A stretch of DNA of 64,000 nt, from contig NZ_STGF01000029.1 in NCBI RefSeq assembly GCF_005222705.1, positions 33,626-97,625 of the forward strand, in the 5' to 3' direction. The translations under genes were made by a program, and so were the position numbers. This document shows positions 42,081 to 50,876 of this stretch, one piece after another; position 1 is the first letter of the stretch; each line of letters opens with the position of its first letter. The notes beneath the pieces are model-generated. The model was not told the origin of the DNA and ran no database searches. It saw only the letters and a program-made list of their open reading frames with translations. This stretch comes from Paenibacillus sp. SY21-1 (GTDB taxonomy: Bacteria; Bacillota; Bacilli; Paenibacillales; Paenibacillaceae).

Positions 42081-45000
42081 ATGAAATCCAATGACTTATT
42101 GACCCGCATCAATACGATTGTTAAGCATCTCGGCGGCTCCAGGCTGAGCGGCAAAGTCTACGCTGAGCGACTCCATATGAAGCAGTGCGAGTATCACCAA
42201 TGGGAGCTTGTCCATGAAGACCCGCAGGATTGGCCGATTTTTAAGCGCGGAGACGGATGGGGCGGCAAGGATGTGCATAGCGTCTTTAAAACCACGCTGC
42301 ATATTCCCCCAAGCCTTGCGGGCAAAAAGGTTACATGCGGCGTAGTTACCGGAGCCGACGATATTTGGAATTACGATAATCCGCAGTTTCTAGCATTCGT
42401 TAACGGAGAGCTGATATGCGGGTTAGACGTTAATCATACGGAAATTGAATTGTCCGCCGATGCTTCCGAGGGCGAGGAATTCGAGCTGGCGTTGTACGGG
42501 TATTGCAGCACCTCGACTGAGCATGTATTTCTGGAAGTGTTCGTAGCCGAGCAGCATCAGGATGTCAGCGACTTGTATTACGATTTAAAGGCTGCGATGG
42601 AAGCGGCGGATTTGCTGCGGGACGACGATCTGGAGCGGCTTACGCTTATACAGGAATTGAACCATGCCGTTCATTTGCTGGATATGCGGAAGGCGCACAG
42701 CGATGCCTTTCATGCTTCGGTCGCTGAAGCAAGGACATATCTTCAGACTCACGTATACAACGGCAGGTTCTCAAAAAACGAGCTTGTGCCTACTGTGCAC
42801 GCGATCGGTCATACCCATATCGATGTGGCTTGGTTATGGTCGCTGGACCAGACACGCGAGAAGGTCATTCGCAGCTTTGCCAGCGTTCTGTACTTGATGG
42901 AGAAATATCCGGAGTACACGTTTATGTCCAGTCAGCCGCAGCTTTACGATTATTTGAAAGCGGACTATCCGCCGCTGTACGCGAAGATTAAAGAGAAGAT
43001 TGCGGAGGGTCGCTGGGAAGCGGAAGGGGCGATGTGGCTTGAGCCGGATTGCAACCTTATTTCAGGCGAGTCGATGGTCCGTCAGATTTTGTACGGGAAG
43101 CGGTTTTTTAAAGAGGAGTTTGGCGTAGACAATCGGGTGCTGTGGCTTCCGGACGTTTTTGGATACAGCGCGGCCATGCCGCAAATCCTCAAAAAAAGCG
43201 GAATCGATTATTTTATGACGACCAAAATCGGCTGGAACGATACGAACCGTATTCCTAATGACACGATGTATTGGAGAGGCATCGACGGAACCGAGATTCT
43301 GACCCATTTTATAACGACAACCGGCTATGACAAGCATCCCGAATTAAAGCTGCGGCACAATCACAGCACTACCTACAACGGGCTGCTAAATGCGAGCCAG
43401 GTCAAGGGAACCTGGCAGCGTTACCAGAATAAAGGCTTGAATACCGATGTGCTGCAATGCTTCGGCTACGGCGATGGGGGCGGCGGTCCTACTTCCGAAA
43501 TGCTGGAGCAGGGCAGACGCTTGGAAAAAGGGTTGCCTGGCGTGCCTGCGGTTAAGCGGACATTCGTCAGAGCGTTTTTCGAGAAGCTGGAGGAAAATCT
43601 TGACGGCAAAAAAGAGGTCCCTAGGTGGTCAGGCGAGCTCTATCTGGAATACCATCGCGGCACGTATACGTCAATGGCCCGCAATAAACGCTATAACCGT
43701 CAGAGCGAGTTTCAACTTGCCGATGCCGAGCTGTTCGCCACCATTCGGCAGCAGTCGGATCGGGATGCGGAGTATCCCACGGACGCGCTGGAGCGTGGCT
43801 GGAAGCTGACGATGCTTAATCAGTTCCATGATATTTTGCCAGGCAGCTCCATTGAGCAGGTCTATATCGATTCGCAGGAGCAGTACAAGGAAGTGCTTCA
43901 ACTGACGGATGAGCTGATTGACGGCTCGCTGACGGGTATTGCCGAACGCATCGCTTCGGATAGAAGAACGGCGGTCGTATTCAACTCAACCGGCTTTGAC
44001 CGCACCGATATGGCGGAGCTGAACAACATTGACGGACCTGTTGTCCTATTCGACGGAGAACGGGAGATTGCGACCCAGCCTGTGCCTAATGGCGGTTTAT
44101 TGTTTGTGGCGGCGGGAGTGCCTGCGAATGGCTACAAAGGCTTCGCCATCGCGAGTGCGGATAGCGGCGCCGCGGTCAAGCAAGGATTAGCGAATTTCGA
44201 GGATAATCGCATCAGTACGCCATTTTATGAAATCGAGCTTAATGAGTCAGGCGAATTTGTATCGGTCTGGGACAAGACCGAGCGGAGAGAACTGATTAAG
44301 CCTGGTGAGCGTGGCAATGTGCTGCAGGCGTTCGAGGACCGTCCGGCTGAATACGAGGCGTGGAATATCGACAATACGTTTGTTGAAAAAGTGTGGGAAA
44401 TAAACGATGTGCAGCAGCTTGAATGGATAGAGAACGGGCCGGTTAGAGCTTCGCTGCTGATTCGCAGGCAGTTTCTTGACTCTGTCGTTGAGCAGACGAT
44501 CAGCTTCTACTCCCATACGGCAAGAATCGATTTCCGTACTTCGGTAGATTGGAAGGAGGAGCGCTTGCTGCTCAAGGCCGCCTTCCCGCTCGATATTCGC
44601 AGCGACAAGGCTGTATTCGAGATTCAATACGGAAATGTGGAGCGGGCCACTCACCGAAATACAAGCTGGGATGAGGCGCGGTTCGAGGTATGCGGACACA
44701 AATGGGTTGACTTGGCGGAGAACGGCTATGGAGCGGCGCTGCTGAACGATTGCAAGTACGGTTATGACGTGCATGATTCGGTGCTGCGTCTTTCGCTTAT
44801 TAAAAGCGCCGTATATCCGAATCCTGCGGCCGACAAGGAGCTGCATCAGTTTACTTATTCCCTCTATCCGCATAGCGGCGATTTCAGGGAGGGCCGGGTT
44901 GTCCAGGCTGCATATGACCTGAATCGTCCATTATATGCCAGAGAAATTGGGAAACAGGCAGGAGACCTGCCGCCGGCGTTTTCTTTTGCGGGCGTAGACC

Positions 45001-45251
45001 GGGACAACGTCGTGATCGAGGTAGTCAAAAAAGCGGAATCGGACAGTGACGCGATAGTGAGAGTGTATGAAGCGCATGGACGGCGAACGAAGGCTTCGCT
45101 GCTGCTGCCGCAGTCTGGCTCCTACAAGGTCTATTCCTGCGACTTGATGGAGCAAATAGAAGCGGAGCTTGCGGTAGCCGATGGCAAAGCCGCTTTTGAA
45201 ATTCGGCCTTACGAGATTTTGACCTTCCGAATTGCCGGTGAAGTCATTTAG
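42081..45251 (+). CDS. Alpha-mannosidase, glycoside hydrolase family 38
   Basis: The 1056-residue enzyme starts with an N-terminal beta domain, then the GH38 catalytic domain: GHTHIDVAWLW near residue 241 (zinc ligands H and D), MSSQPQLYDYLK, EGAMWLEPDCNLISGESMVRQ, and LWLPDVFGYSAAMPQI near 354 with the nucleophile aspartate. QFHDILPGSSI supplies another zinc histidine. C-terminal beta domains follow. There is no signal peptide, so it acts in the cytosol on imported mannosides or glycan fragments. ATG 42081 follows GAGGAGG. It is divergent from an AraC gene and closed by a terminator. It sits between two defence-like cassettes but looks like ordinary metabolism. Confidence 0.95.
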   Translation: MKSNDLLTRINTIVKHLGGSRLSGKVYAERLHMKQCEYHQWELVHEDPQDWPIFKRGDGWGGKDVHSVFKTTLHIPPSLAGKKVTCGVVTGADDIWNYDNPQFLAFVNGELICGLDVNHTEIELSADASEGEEFELALYGYCSTSTEHVFLEVFVAEQHQDVSDLYYDLKAAMEAADLLRDDDLERLTLIQELNHAVHLLDMRKAHSDAFHASVAEARTYLQTHVYNGRFSKNELVPTVHAIGHTHIDVAWLWSLDQTREKVIRSFASVLYLMEKYPEYTFMSSQPQLYDYLKADYPPLYAKIKEKIAEGRWEAEGAMWLEPDCNLISGESMVRQILYGKRFFKEEFGVDNRVLWLPDVFGYSAAMPQILKKSGIDYFMTTKIGWNDTNRIPNDTMYWRGIDGTEILTHFITTTGYDKHPELKLRHNHSTTYNGLLNASQVKGTWQRYQNKGLNTDVLQCFGYGDGGGGPTSEMLEQGRRLEKGLPGVPAVKRTFVRAFFEKLEENLDGKKEVPRWSGELYLEYHRGTYTSMARNKRYNRQSEFQLADAELFATIRQQSDRDAEYPTDALERGWKLTMLNQFHDILPGSSIEQVYIDSQEQYKEVLQLTDELIDGSLTGIAERIASDRRTAVVFNSTGFDRTDMAELNNIDGPVVLFDGEREIATQPVPNGGLLFVAAGVPANGYKGFAIASADSGAAVKQGLANFEDNRISTPFYEIELNESGEFVSVWDKTERRELIKPGERGNVLQAFEDRPAEYEAWNIDNTFVEKVWEINDVQQLEWIENGPVRASLLIRRQFLDSVVEQTISFYSHTARIDFRTSVDWKEERLLLKAAFPLDIRSDKAVFEIQYGNVERATHRNTSWDEARFEVCGHKWVDLAENGYGAALLNDCKYGYDVHDSVLRLSLIKSAVYPNPAADKELHQFTYSLYPHSGDFREGRVVQAAYDLNRPLYAREIGKQAGDLPPAFSFAGVDRDNVVIEVVKKAESDSDAIVRVYEAHGRRTKASLLLPQSGSYKVYSCDLMEQIEAELAVADGKAAFEIRPYEILTFRIAGEVI

Positions 45252-45289
45252 ACGGCTTCCAGTTATGACAAAAACAAATCCCAATTCGT

Positions 45290-45315
45290 GAAACCGCTCA
45301 ATGAGCGGTTTTTTC
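45290..45315 (+). terminator. Intrinsic terminator after the mannosidase gene
   Basis: AAACCGCTC pairs with GAGCGGTTT around AAT, followed by T residues. Confidence 0.88.
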
Positions 45316-45421
45316 GCGTTTTGCATCCATCGAGGCTAATCTCGCAAATTATATACGGCGAGGTCTAAAATATGATAATCGCCGCATACTAATAGGTATA
45401 CTAATAGAGCAGGTGAAGCCT

Positions 45422-45901
45422 ATGCGGAACAAATCGATGCTGCATACCGGCCCTCCCTTGACCGAGGGACAGCGGGTGCTGATAGCCTACCATTTGTATA
45501 AAAAATGTTTTTCCATACGGTGCTTTGCGACTCGCAAGGTGATTGGCTATGCCGATTCCGTTTCAGTAACCAATGCGCGTTTTCTGGTCGCCCAATCGGG
45601 GAGATTGCGCGTGCTGCGTGAGCGTATGAAAAATATTCACGCTTTTGTAGAGGGTGAATTTCGTTCAGCACGGCTGCCGATTGAATCTGTCAGCCCATCG
45701 CTTCCGCAAATCTCGGCACTCCCCGCTTCGCTATCCGAAGCTTACTACAATCCCTATCAAGTCGCCTCCTTTGTCGACAAAGCGACCAGGGAGCCGCTGT
45801 ATAGCGCACCTTTTGCGTTTTGCCATAATGGCAAAGTCTTCTACAGTCTTACCTCGAATCCAGTCGTGTCATACGAATATTCTACGATAATTAACGAATA
45901 A
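45422..45901 (+). CDS. Conserved-looking protein of unknown function
   Basis: The 159-residue protein is soluble and basic, with FSIRCFATRKVIGYADSVSV, a helical segment LRVLRERMKNIHAFVEGEF, and YNPYQVASFVDKATREPLYS. I recognise no family. ATG 45422 follows AGGTGA. Its stop codon lies inside a perfect 30-base palindrome, and the first XRE regulator starts 83 bases downstream. It may belong functionally with that regulator and the PLD-helicase gene. Confidence 0.6.
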   Translation: MRNKSMLHTGPPLTEGQRVLIAYHLYKKCFSIRCFATRKVIGYADSVSVTNARFLVAQSGRLRVLRERMKNIHAFVEGEFRSARLPIESVSPSLPQISALPASLSEAYYNPYQVASFVDKATREPLYSAPFAFCHNGKVFYSLTSNPVVSYEYSTIINE

Positions 45902-45927
45902 ACTTGAACCTATAGGTTCAAGTTTAT
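45898..45927. promoter_or_regulatory. Perfect 30-base palindrome (operator or terminator)
   Basis: ATAAACTTGAACCTA is followed directly by its exact reverse complement. It covers the stop codon of the preceding gene and lies about 57 bases upstream of the first XRE start. There is no T-tract, which argues for an operator. The half-site TTGAAC matches the operator at 27011-27022. Confidence 0.6.
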
Positions 45928-45983
45928 ATTTTGTGTATGTAAAGAAACTAAGGGGATTGGTATAGTCAAAATGGGTGATCGCA

Positions 45984-46322
45984 GTGGGATACGACTTTCA
46001 GGTTATTGGCAACCGAATTCGCAAGGTTAGGGAAGTCAAAGGGCTGACGCAGGATATGCTGGCCAAGGCGATGGATGTATCCAACGCTTACATAAGCAAA
46101 ATTGAAAGAGGCAAAACGCCTATTAATCTCGATAATCTGAGTAAAATATGCGAGTCGCTCGAAACGTCCGCCGAATTCATTCTGACGGGAACGAGCAAAG
46201 CGGCTGACGATTATATGCACAATGAGATTATAGAAATGCTTGAGGGCTGCTCGCCGGACAAAATCAAGCTGATTGCGCAAGTCATCAGACCGATTGTCGA
46301 TTACAAGGGGCGGCTTGACTAA
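45984..46322 (+). CDS. XRE-family regulator, first paralogue
   Basis: The 112-residue protein has an N-terminal helix-turn-helix (GLTQDMLAKAMDVSNAYISKIERG) followed by INLDNLSKICESLETSAEFILTG and a C-terminal helix that may dimerise (IKLIAQVIRPIVDYK). It is clearly paralogous to the protein at 48929-49258. GTG 45984 follows GGTGA by five bases. A TATAGT box precedes it. The PLD-helicase gene starts eight bases after its stop, so the regulator probably controls that gene as part of one operon. Confidence 0.85.
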   Translation: MGYDFQVIGNRIRKVREVKGLTQDMLAKAMDVSNAYISKIERGKTPINLDNLSKICESLETSAEFILTGTSKAADDYMHNEIIEMLEGCSPDKIKLIAQVIRPIVDYKGRLD

Positions 46323-46329
46323 GGAGTCA

Positions 46330-48804
46330 TTGAAACGGGGCTGCGCGTTGCTGAACATTAAGTTGATTACAGAGAACTTGGCCGATGAGCTTATACCGGG
46401 AATACAGCGGGCGACAGGAATTTATATCCTGACGTCTTTTGTCATGGAATCGGGGGTAAAACTTCTCCAGCCGTATTTGAAGCAGGCGGCGGAGCGCGGC
46501 GCAGACATCAAGCTGCTTGCAGGCGATTATTTGTTCGTTACGCAGCCGAAGGCGTTGCGCCGTCTGCTTGCTATTGATTACAGGCTGGAATTACGGCTGT
46601 GGAGAAGCTACGGCACCTCCTTCCATCCCAAGGCTTATTTGTTTGATTACGGGGATGGGCAGGGATTAATGATTGTGGGCTCCTCCAATCTCTCGCATTC
46701 CGCCTTCAAGGTCGGGTACGAATGGAACTTGGCAATGAGCGCGGAGGCGGAGCCCTATACGTTCCAGCAAGCTCTGGAGCAATTTATGAAAAGCCTGTAT
46801 CACGAGCAAACCTGCGCGTTGCATGAGGAAGCGGTTAACGAATATGAGCAGGCATACAGCGCGCATCACAGCAAATTTCCAGAGCTTGGACGGACGCATA
46901 CCGAACGGGAAGAATCCGAGTTGATGATGCCGGTCAAGTCGGATCAGCGGCCTTCGGAAAGCGGTCTGATAGAGGCAGCCGACATGGGCATGCCGCTTCT
47001 TCAGCCCCGCCCTGCGCAGCAGATGGCATTGGACGCCGTTTATGCAACGATGGAGGAGGGCTACCGCAAGGCTATGGTCGTCATGGCCACAGGGCTTGGA
47101 AAAACGTATCTGGCCGCTTTTCTTGCCAAATCCTTTAAGCGGGTGCTGTTTATTGCGCATCGTGAGGAAATATTGCAGCAGGCCCAGCGTTCGTTTCGTC
47201 TTGTTATGCCGGAGAGAAGCAGCGGCTTATACAATGGAGCGGAGAAGTCCGTTGACACGCAGCTGCTGTTCGCCTCCATATACACACTGGGCATAAAAAA
47301 GCATCGCGAGCGTTTTCAAGCGAATGAATTTGATCTTATTGTAGTGGATGAGGCGCATCATGCCGCGGCCAAATCGTATGCGTCGGTGCTTGACTACTAT
47401 ACTCCCTCCTTTCAGCTTGGCATTACCGCGACGCCGGAGCGAATGGATGGCAGGGATGTTTATGCGCTATGCGACGGCAATGTCGCTTATCAGATGCATT
47501 TTATTGAAGCGATTACACGCGGCTGGCTAAGCCCCTTCCGCTATTACGGCATCTATGACGATACGGATTACAGCCAAATCACTTGGCTTGGCTCGCGCTA
47601 TGAAGAGCAGGAGCTGTTGGATACCCAGCTTCGCAGGGACCGGGCAGAGCTGGTGTGGAAGGCATGGTCGGACCATAAGCAGAGTCGGTCGCTTGGCTTC
47701 TGCTCCTCCATCCGACAGGCTGATTTTCTGACCGAGTTTTTTATGGAGCAAGGCGTCAGGGCTCTCAGCCTCCATTCGCGTACGAGTGGAATGACGCGTC
47801 CAAATGCGATTAGAGCGTTGACGGATGGCGAACTGGATATTATTTTTACCGTCGATCTGTTTAATGAGGGAGTGGATATTCCAGGGGTTGATACGCTGCT
47901 ATTCGTTCGACCTACGGAATCGCTTACCGTGTTTACGCAGCAGATGGGGCGAGGGCTGCGGCTAGCCGAAGGCAAGACGCATTGCGTCATCGTCGACCTG
48001 ATCGGCAATTACCGCAACGCTGATCTCAAGCTGTCGCTACTTGGCCGAAATTCGGACAAGCAGCCCGAGCGCGGGAAATGGACCGCTGAAAGCGATTGCG
48101 CTGCGCTGCCCCTCGACTGCGTAATCGATTTGGACATCGGCGTGATCAATTGGCTGGATTCCTTGCTGCAAAAAAGGAGTCCGCGCAAGGAGAAGCTGCG
48201 CACCTCCTACCTTGAGCTCAAAAAGGAGCTTGGCAGACGCCCTTCCTATTTGGAGCTTCACGCACTAGGCAGCGAACGAAGCCAGAATTATAAAACCGAG
48301 TTTAAGTCCTATTTTGCTTTCTTGCTCTGGGCCGGCGAGCTGTCGAAGGAGGAAACGGCGGCCTATGAGCAGGCCGAAGGGTGGCTGAAGGAGGTCGAGG
48401 CGACGGATATGAACAAAAGCTATAAAATGGTGCTGCTGAATGCCATGCTTGAACGCGGCTTGGAACGCTGGCGAGAGCCGATAACGTCGCAGGAGGCGGC
48501 GGCGCCCTTTTATCGATATATAATGCAGAAGGAATACCGGTGGAAAAAGGATTTTTCAGGCAAAGAAACGGGGCAATTGGCGGAGCAATATAACGAAAAG
48601 CAAGTGGCCGCACTGATTGCGCGAATGCCGATGGCCAAATGGAGCGGCAAATCGAACGGTTGCGTCAGTTACGAGAAAGGCGCCATGAGTCTTAATCAGG
48701 AAGCCATATCCGATTCACCGATTATCTATGAATGGACAAAGGAAATATGCATGTACCGGCTGCAGGTCTATTTTGAGCGCAAAAGCATTCCGACTCCACT
48801 GTAA
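46330..48804 (+). CDS. PLD-nuclease/SF2 DEAD-box helicase fusion
   Basis: The protein of about 824 residues has an N-terminal phospholipase-D-like nuclease domain (FHPKAYLFDYG with HxK, then IVGSSNLSHSAF) and a superfamily 2 helicase: MATGLGKTYLA (motif I), VVDEAHHAAA (DEAH-type motif II), GITATPERMDG (motif III), VDLFNEGVDIPGVDTLLF and QQMGRGLRLAEGK (motifs V and VI). The end carries helical modules (YLELKKELGRRPSYLELHALG). Such fusions occur as restriction-type effectors in defence islands. The start is TTG 46330 just after AAGGAG (spacing short) or TTG 46348; both are in frame. It directly follows the XRE gene and is followed by a paralogous XRE gene. Confidence 0.82.
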   Translation: MKRGCALLNIKLITENLADELIPGIQRATGIYILTSFVMESGVKLLQPYLKQAAERGADIKLLAGDYLFVTQPKALRRLLAIDYRLELRLWRSYGTSFHPKAYLFDYGDGQGLMIVGSSNLSHSAFKVGYEWNLAMSAEAEPYTFQQALEQFMKSLYHEQTCALHEEAVNEYEQAYSAHHSKFPELGRTHTEREESELMMPVKSDQRPSESGLIEAADMGMPLLQPRPAQQMALDAVYATMEEGYRKAMVVMATGLGKTYLAAFLAKSFKRVLFIAHREEILQQAQRSFRLVMPERSSGLYNGAEKSVDTQLLFASIYTLGIKKHRERFQANEFDLIVVDEAHHAAAKSYASVLDYYTPSFQLGITATPERMDGRDVYALCDGNVAYQMHFIEAITRGWLSPFRYYGIYDDTDYSQITWLGSRYEEQELLDTQLRRDRAELVWKAWSDHKQSRSLGFCSSIRQADFLTEFFMEQGVRALSLHSRTSGMTRPNAIRALTDGELDIIFTVDLFNEGVDIPGVDTLLFVRPTESLTVFTQQMGRGLRLAEGKTHCVIVDLIGNYRNADLKLSLLGRNSDKQPERGKWTAESDCAALPLDCVIDLDIGVINWLDSLLQKRSPRKEKLRTSYLELKKELGRRPSYLELHALGSERSQNYKTEFKSYFAFLLWAGELSKEETAAYEQAEGWLKEVEATDMNKSYKMVLLNAMLERGLERWREPITSQEAAAPFYRYIMQKEYRWKKDFSGKETGQLAEQYNEKQVAALIARMPMAKWSGKSNGCVSYEKGAMSLNQEAISDSPIIYEWTKEICMYRLQVYFERKSIPTPL

Positions 48805-48928
48805 TTTGTTATCAACCTGCTCCGGCGTATGCGCAAAGTCCAAATAATAAAGACCTGCCGATTAAAGGTGGCTTACGGTACATGTGATTAGGCATGCAAG
48901 CTGGTATACTCGGGTTGGGTGATGAATA

Positions 48929-49258
48929 TTGGATGTAGATTATCAGGTCATTGGCGGCAGAATTCGCAAGGCGCGCGAAGATAAGGGCATCACGCAAGAG
49001 CTGCTTGCAGAACGGATAGATGTGTCCAATGCGTATATCAGTAAAATCGAGCGGGGAAAGACGGCGGTAAACCTCGATAATTTGGATAAAATCTGCACTG
49101 CGCTCAATATATCCATCGAATTTATTCTGAAAGGCACCAGCACGGCGGCGGATGATCCGCATCGCAACGATATCCTGGAAATGCTCAAAGGCTGTACGCC
49201 TGCCCAGATAAAGCTGATAGCCCAAATTATTCAATCCATAGTTGACCATAATGAGTAG
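48929..49258 (+). CDS. XRE-family regulator, second paralogue
   Basis: The 109-residue protein reads MDVDYQVIGGRIRKAREDKG, then ITQELLAERIDVSNAYISKI and a C-terminal IKLIAQIIQSIVDHN. It aligns along its entire length with the first paralogue, including the loop TSTAADD. TTG 48929 follows GGGTGATGAATA. The upstream bases GGTATACTC...GGGTGAT mirror those of the first copy (GGTATAGTC...GGGTGAT), so the promoter region was duplicated with the gene. It lies 124 bases behind the helicase gene. It may be a partner or a decoy of the first regulator. Confidence 0.85.
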   Translation: MDVDYQVIGGRIRKAREDKGITQELLAERIDVSNAYISKIERGKTAVNLDNLDKICTALNISIEFILKGTSTAADDPHRNDILEMLKGCTPAQIKLIAQIIQSIVDHNE

Positions 49259-49302
49259 ACCTAAGCCTGAATTCCAACGACATGGGGATTTAGGTTTTTT
49301 TT
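49259..49302 (+). terminator. Weak intrinsic terminator after the second XRE gene
   Basis: ACCTAA (49259-49264) pairs with TTAGGT (49290-49295), then eight T. The stem is short and the loop long. Confidence 0.45.
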
Positions 49303-49342
49303 ATCTAGGCGGCGGTTAAGCAACCCGGCTTTGCAGTCTGCT

Positions 49343-49373
49343 CACAAACCTGTTTTCCAATCGGGGAGTATAA
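49343..49373 (+). promoter_or_regulatory. Candidate ECF (sigma-W-like) promoter of the psp-ydj operon
   Basis: CACAAACCTGTTTT followed about 17 bases after AAAC by AGTATAA resembles the sigma-W form TGAAAC-N16-CGTATAA. The homologous operon in B. subtilis is under sigma-W. Confidence 0.4.
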
Positions 49374-49417
49374 AGGGTAAAATAACCCTATAGCCGTTTT
49401 TCGAAAGGAGAGATGGA

Positions 49418-49816
49418 ATGAGCGATTACGGAAGGGAATCCATTAGAAGCGTAGGCAAAAGAAAAGCCGAAACTGCCGCCTTGCTGGCGGAGGAGCGCAG
49501 AGCAAAGCGTGTATGGGACGAATGCAGGGCAGAGATCGACAAGCTGCAGCGTTACGCCGAAAAGTCGGTGCTGGCCGGAGACGATGGCGGAGCCCGCAAG
49601 TTTTTGGAGCAGAAGCTGGAGCTGGAGCAACGGGAGCCCAGGCTGAAGGCGGCTTACGAGAAAGCGCTGGCGGGCGCTGCTCCCGTCCAGCAAGCCGGCG
49701 GATCAGGCGCCGGGCCGCATGCAGCCGCTCCCTCGCAGGAGCAGGACGGTGGGCGGACAATGAGCGCTCAAGAGCGATGGGAAGCGATTAAAGCGAAGCG
49801 TGATCGACAACAATAG
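49418..49816 (+). CDS. Short PspA-like coiled-coil protein
   Basis: The 132-residue protein is a charged coiled coil with DKLQRYAEKSVLAGDDGGARKFLEQKLELEQ, in two halves, which is the hallmark segment of PspA/IM30 (xYAExAxxxGxExxARxxL). The N-terminal membrane-binding helix and most of the ESCRT-III-like hairpin of a normal 220-residue PspA are absent, and the C-terminus is a flexible A/G/Q stretch. It occupies the first position of a pspA-ydjGHI-like operon. ATG 49418 follows AAAGGAGAG. It may be a minimal PspA functional analogue. ydjG follows after 28 bases. Confidence 0.65.
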   Translation: MSDYGRESIRSVGKRKAETAALLAEERRAKRVWDECRAEIDKLQRYAEKSVLAGDDGGARKFLEQKLELEQREPRLKAAYEKALAGAAPVQQAGGSGAGPHAAAPSQEQDGGRTMSAQERWEAIKAKRDRQQ

Positions 49817-49844
49817 AGGCCAAGAGATGGCAGAGGTGAGCGCA

Positions 49845-50876
49845 ATGCCGGTAATTGAATACAAATGTCCAAACTGCGGCAGCGGTATGACGTTTGATAG
49901 CGAAACGGGAATGCTGGCCTGTCAAAGCTGCGGGAGACAGGACAATATCGAGCAAATGACCGATCCGCTCAAGCGGAGCGCCTTTGCAGACAACGAAGCC
50001 AAGGAATATCATTGCACGAGCTGTGGGGCCGTAATTGTAACCGAGGCGGAGACCAGCGCCACCGTATGCAGCTTCTGCGGTTCGGCCGTCGTGCTGGGTG
50101 ACCGGCTGTCAGGGGCTCTGGCTCCTGCGCTGGTTATTCCTTTTGCCATTGGCAAGGAAGAAGCGATAAAGGCCTTTCGCAAATGGTGCCGAAACGGGCT
50201 GCTCACGCCGGCAGGATTTATGAAGGCGGATCGGATTAAAGGCATGACGGGCATTTACGTCCCGTTCTGGCTCTATGAGCTCCATAATCATATTGAGGTG
50301 CAAGGCCATGCGACCAAGGTGCGCGTGTACTCGCAGGGCGATTACCGTTATACCGAAACGCAGCATTACGAGGTTTACAGGAAGATTCGCCTGAATTATA
50401 TCAAGTTGCCGGTGGACGCGGCCGAGAAAATGAATGATGAGCTGATGGATAAGCTGGAACCTTTCCCCTATGAGCAGCTAAAGGAATTTAAGACGCCATA
50501 TTTGGCGGGCTACGTCGCGGAAAAATACAGCTATGACGAGGAACAGCTTTTTCCGCGGGCCAAAGAGAAGATTAGCGCTTATATCGATGCCTATATCCGA
50601 TCTGCAACTACCGGCTATACGACCGTAAGCTACACAAACAAAGATATTGATACAAAGCTGCAAAATGCCGAATATGCGCTGCTCCCGGTCTGGATGGTTC
50701 ATTATGATTACAACCGTCTGGAACGGACCTTCGCGATGAACGGACAAACGGGCAAGGTGGTCGGCAAGCCCCCGATTAGCAAAGCGAAGGTTGCGGCTTG
50801 GTTTTGCGGCGTTGCCGGCGTATCGATGTTGACGTTAAAGCTGGCCGCTTGGTCGATGGGAGGGGGCTTTTGGTGA
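49845..50876 (+). CDS. YdjG-like zinc-ribbon protein
   Basis: The 343-residue protein begins MPVIEYKCPNCGSGMTFDS and has two zinc ribbons (CPNCG...CQSCG and CTSCG...CSFCG), a long middle region (GMTGIYVPFWLYELHNHIEV; YEVYRKIRLNYIKLPVDA; PVWMVHYDY), and one C-terminal membrane helix. This is the layout of B. subtilis YdjG, part of the PspA envelope-stress complex where the ribbons bring SPFH and PspA-type partners to the membrane. ATG 49845 follows GAGGTGA and gives the same N-terminus as YdjG. Its end overlaps the next gene by four bases. Confidence 0.85.
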   Translation: MPVIEYKCPNCGSGMTFDSETGMLACQSCGRQDNIEQMTDPLKRSAFADNEAKEYHCTSCGAVIVTEAETSATVCSFCGSAVVLGDRLSGALAPALVIPFAIGKEEAIKAFRKWCRNGLLTPAGFMKADRIKGMTGIYVPFWLYELHNHIEVQGHATKVRVYSQGDYRYTETQHYEVYRKIRLNYIKLPVDAAEKMNDELMDKLEPFPYEQLKEFKTPYLAGYVAEKYSYDEEQLFPRAKEKISAYIDAYIRSATTGYTTVSYTNKDIDTKLQNAEYALLPVWMVHYDYNRLERTFAMNGQTGKVVGKPPISKAKVAAWFCGVAGVSMLTLKLAAWSMGGGFW

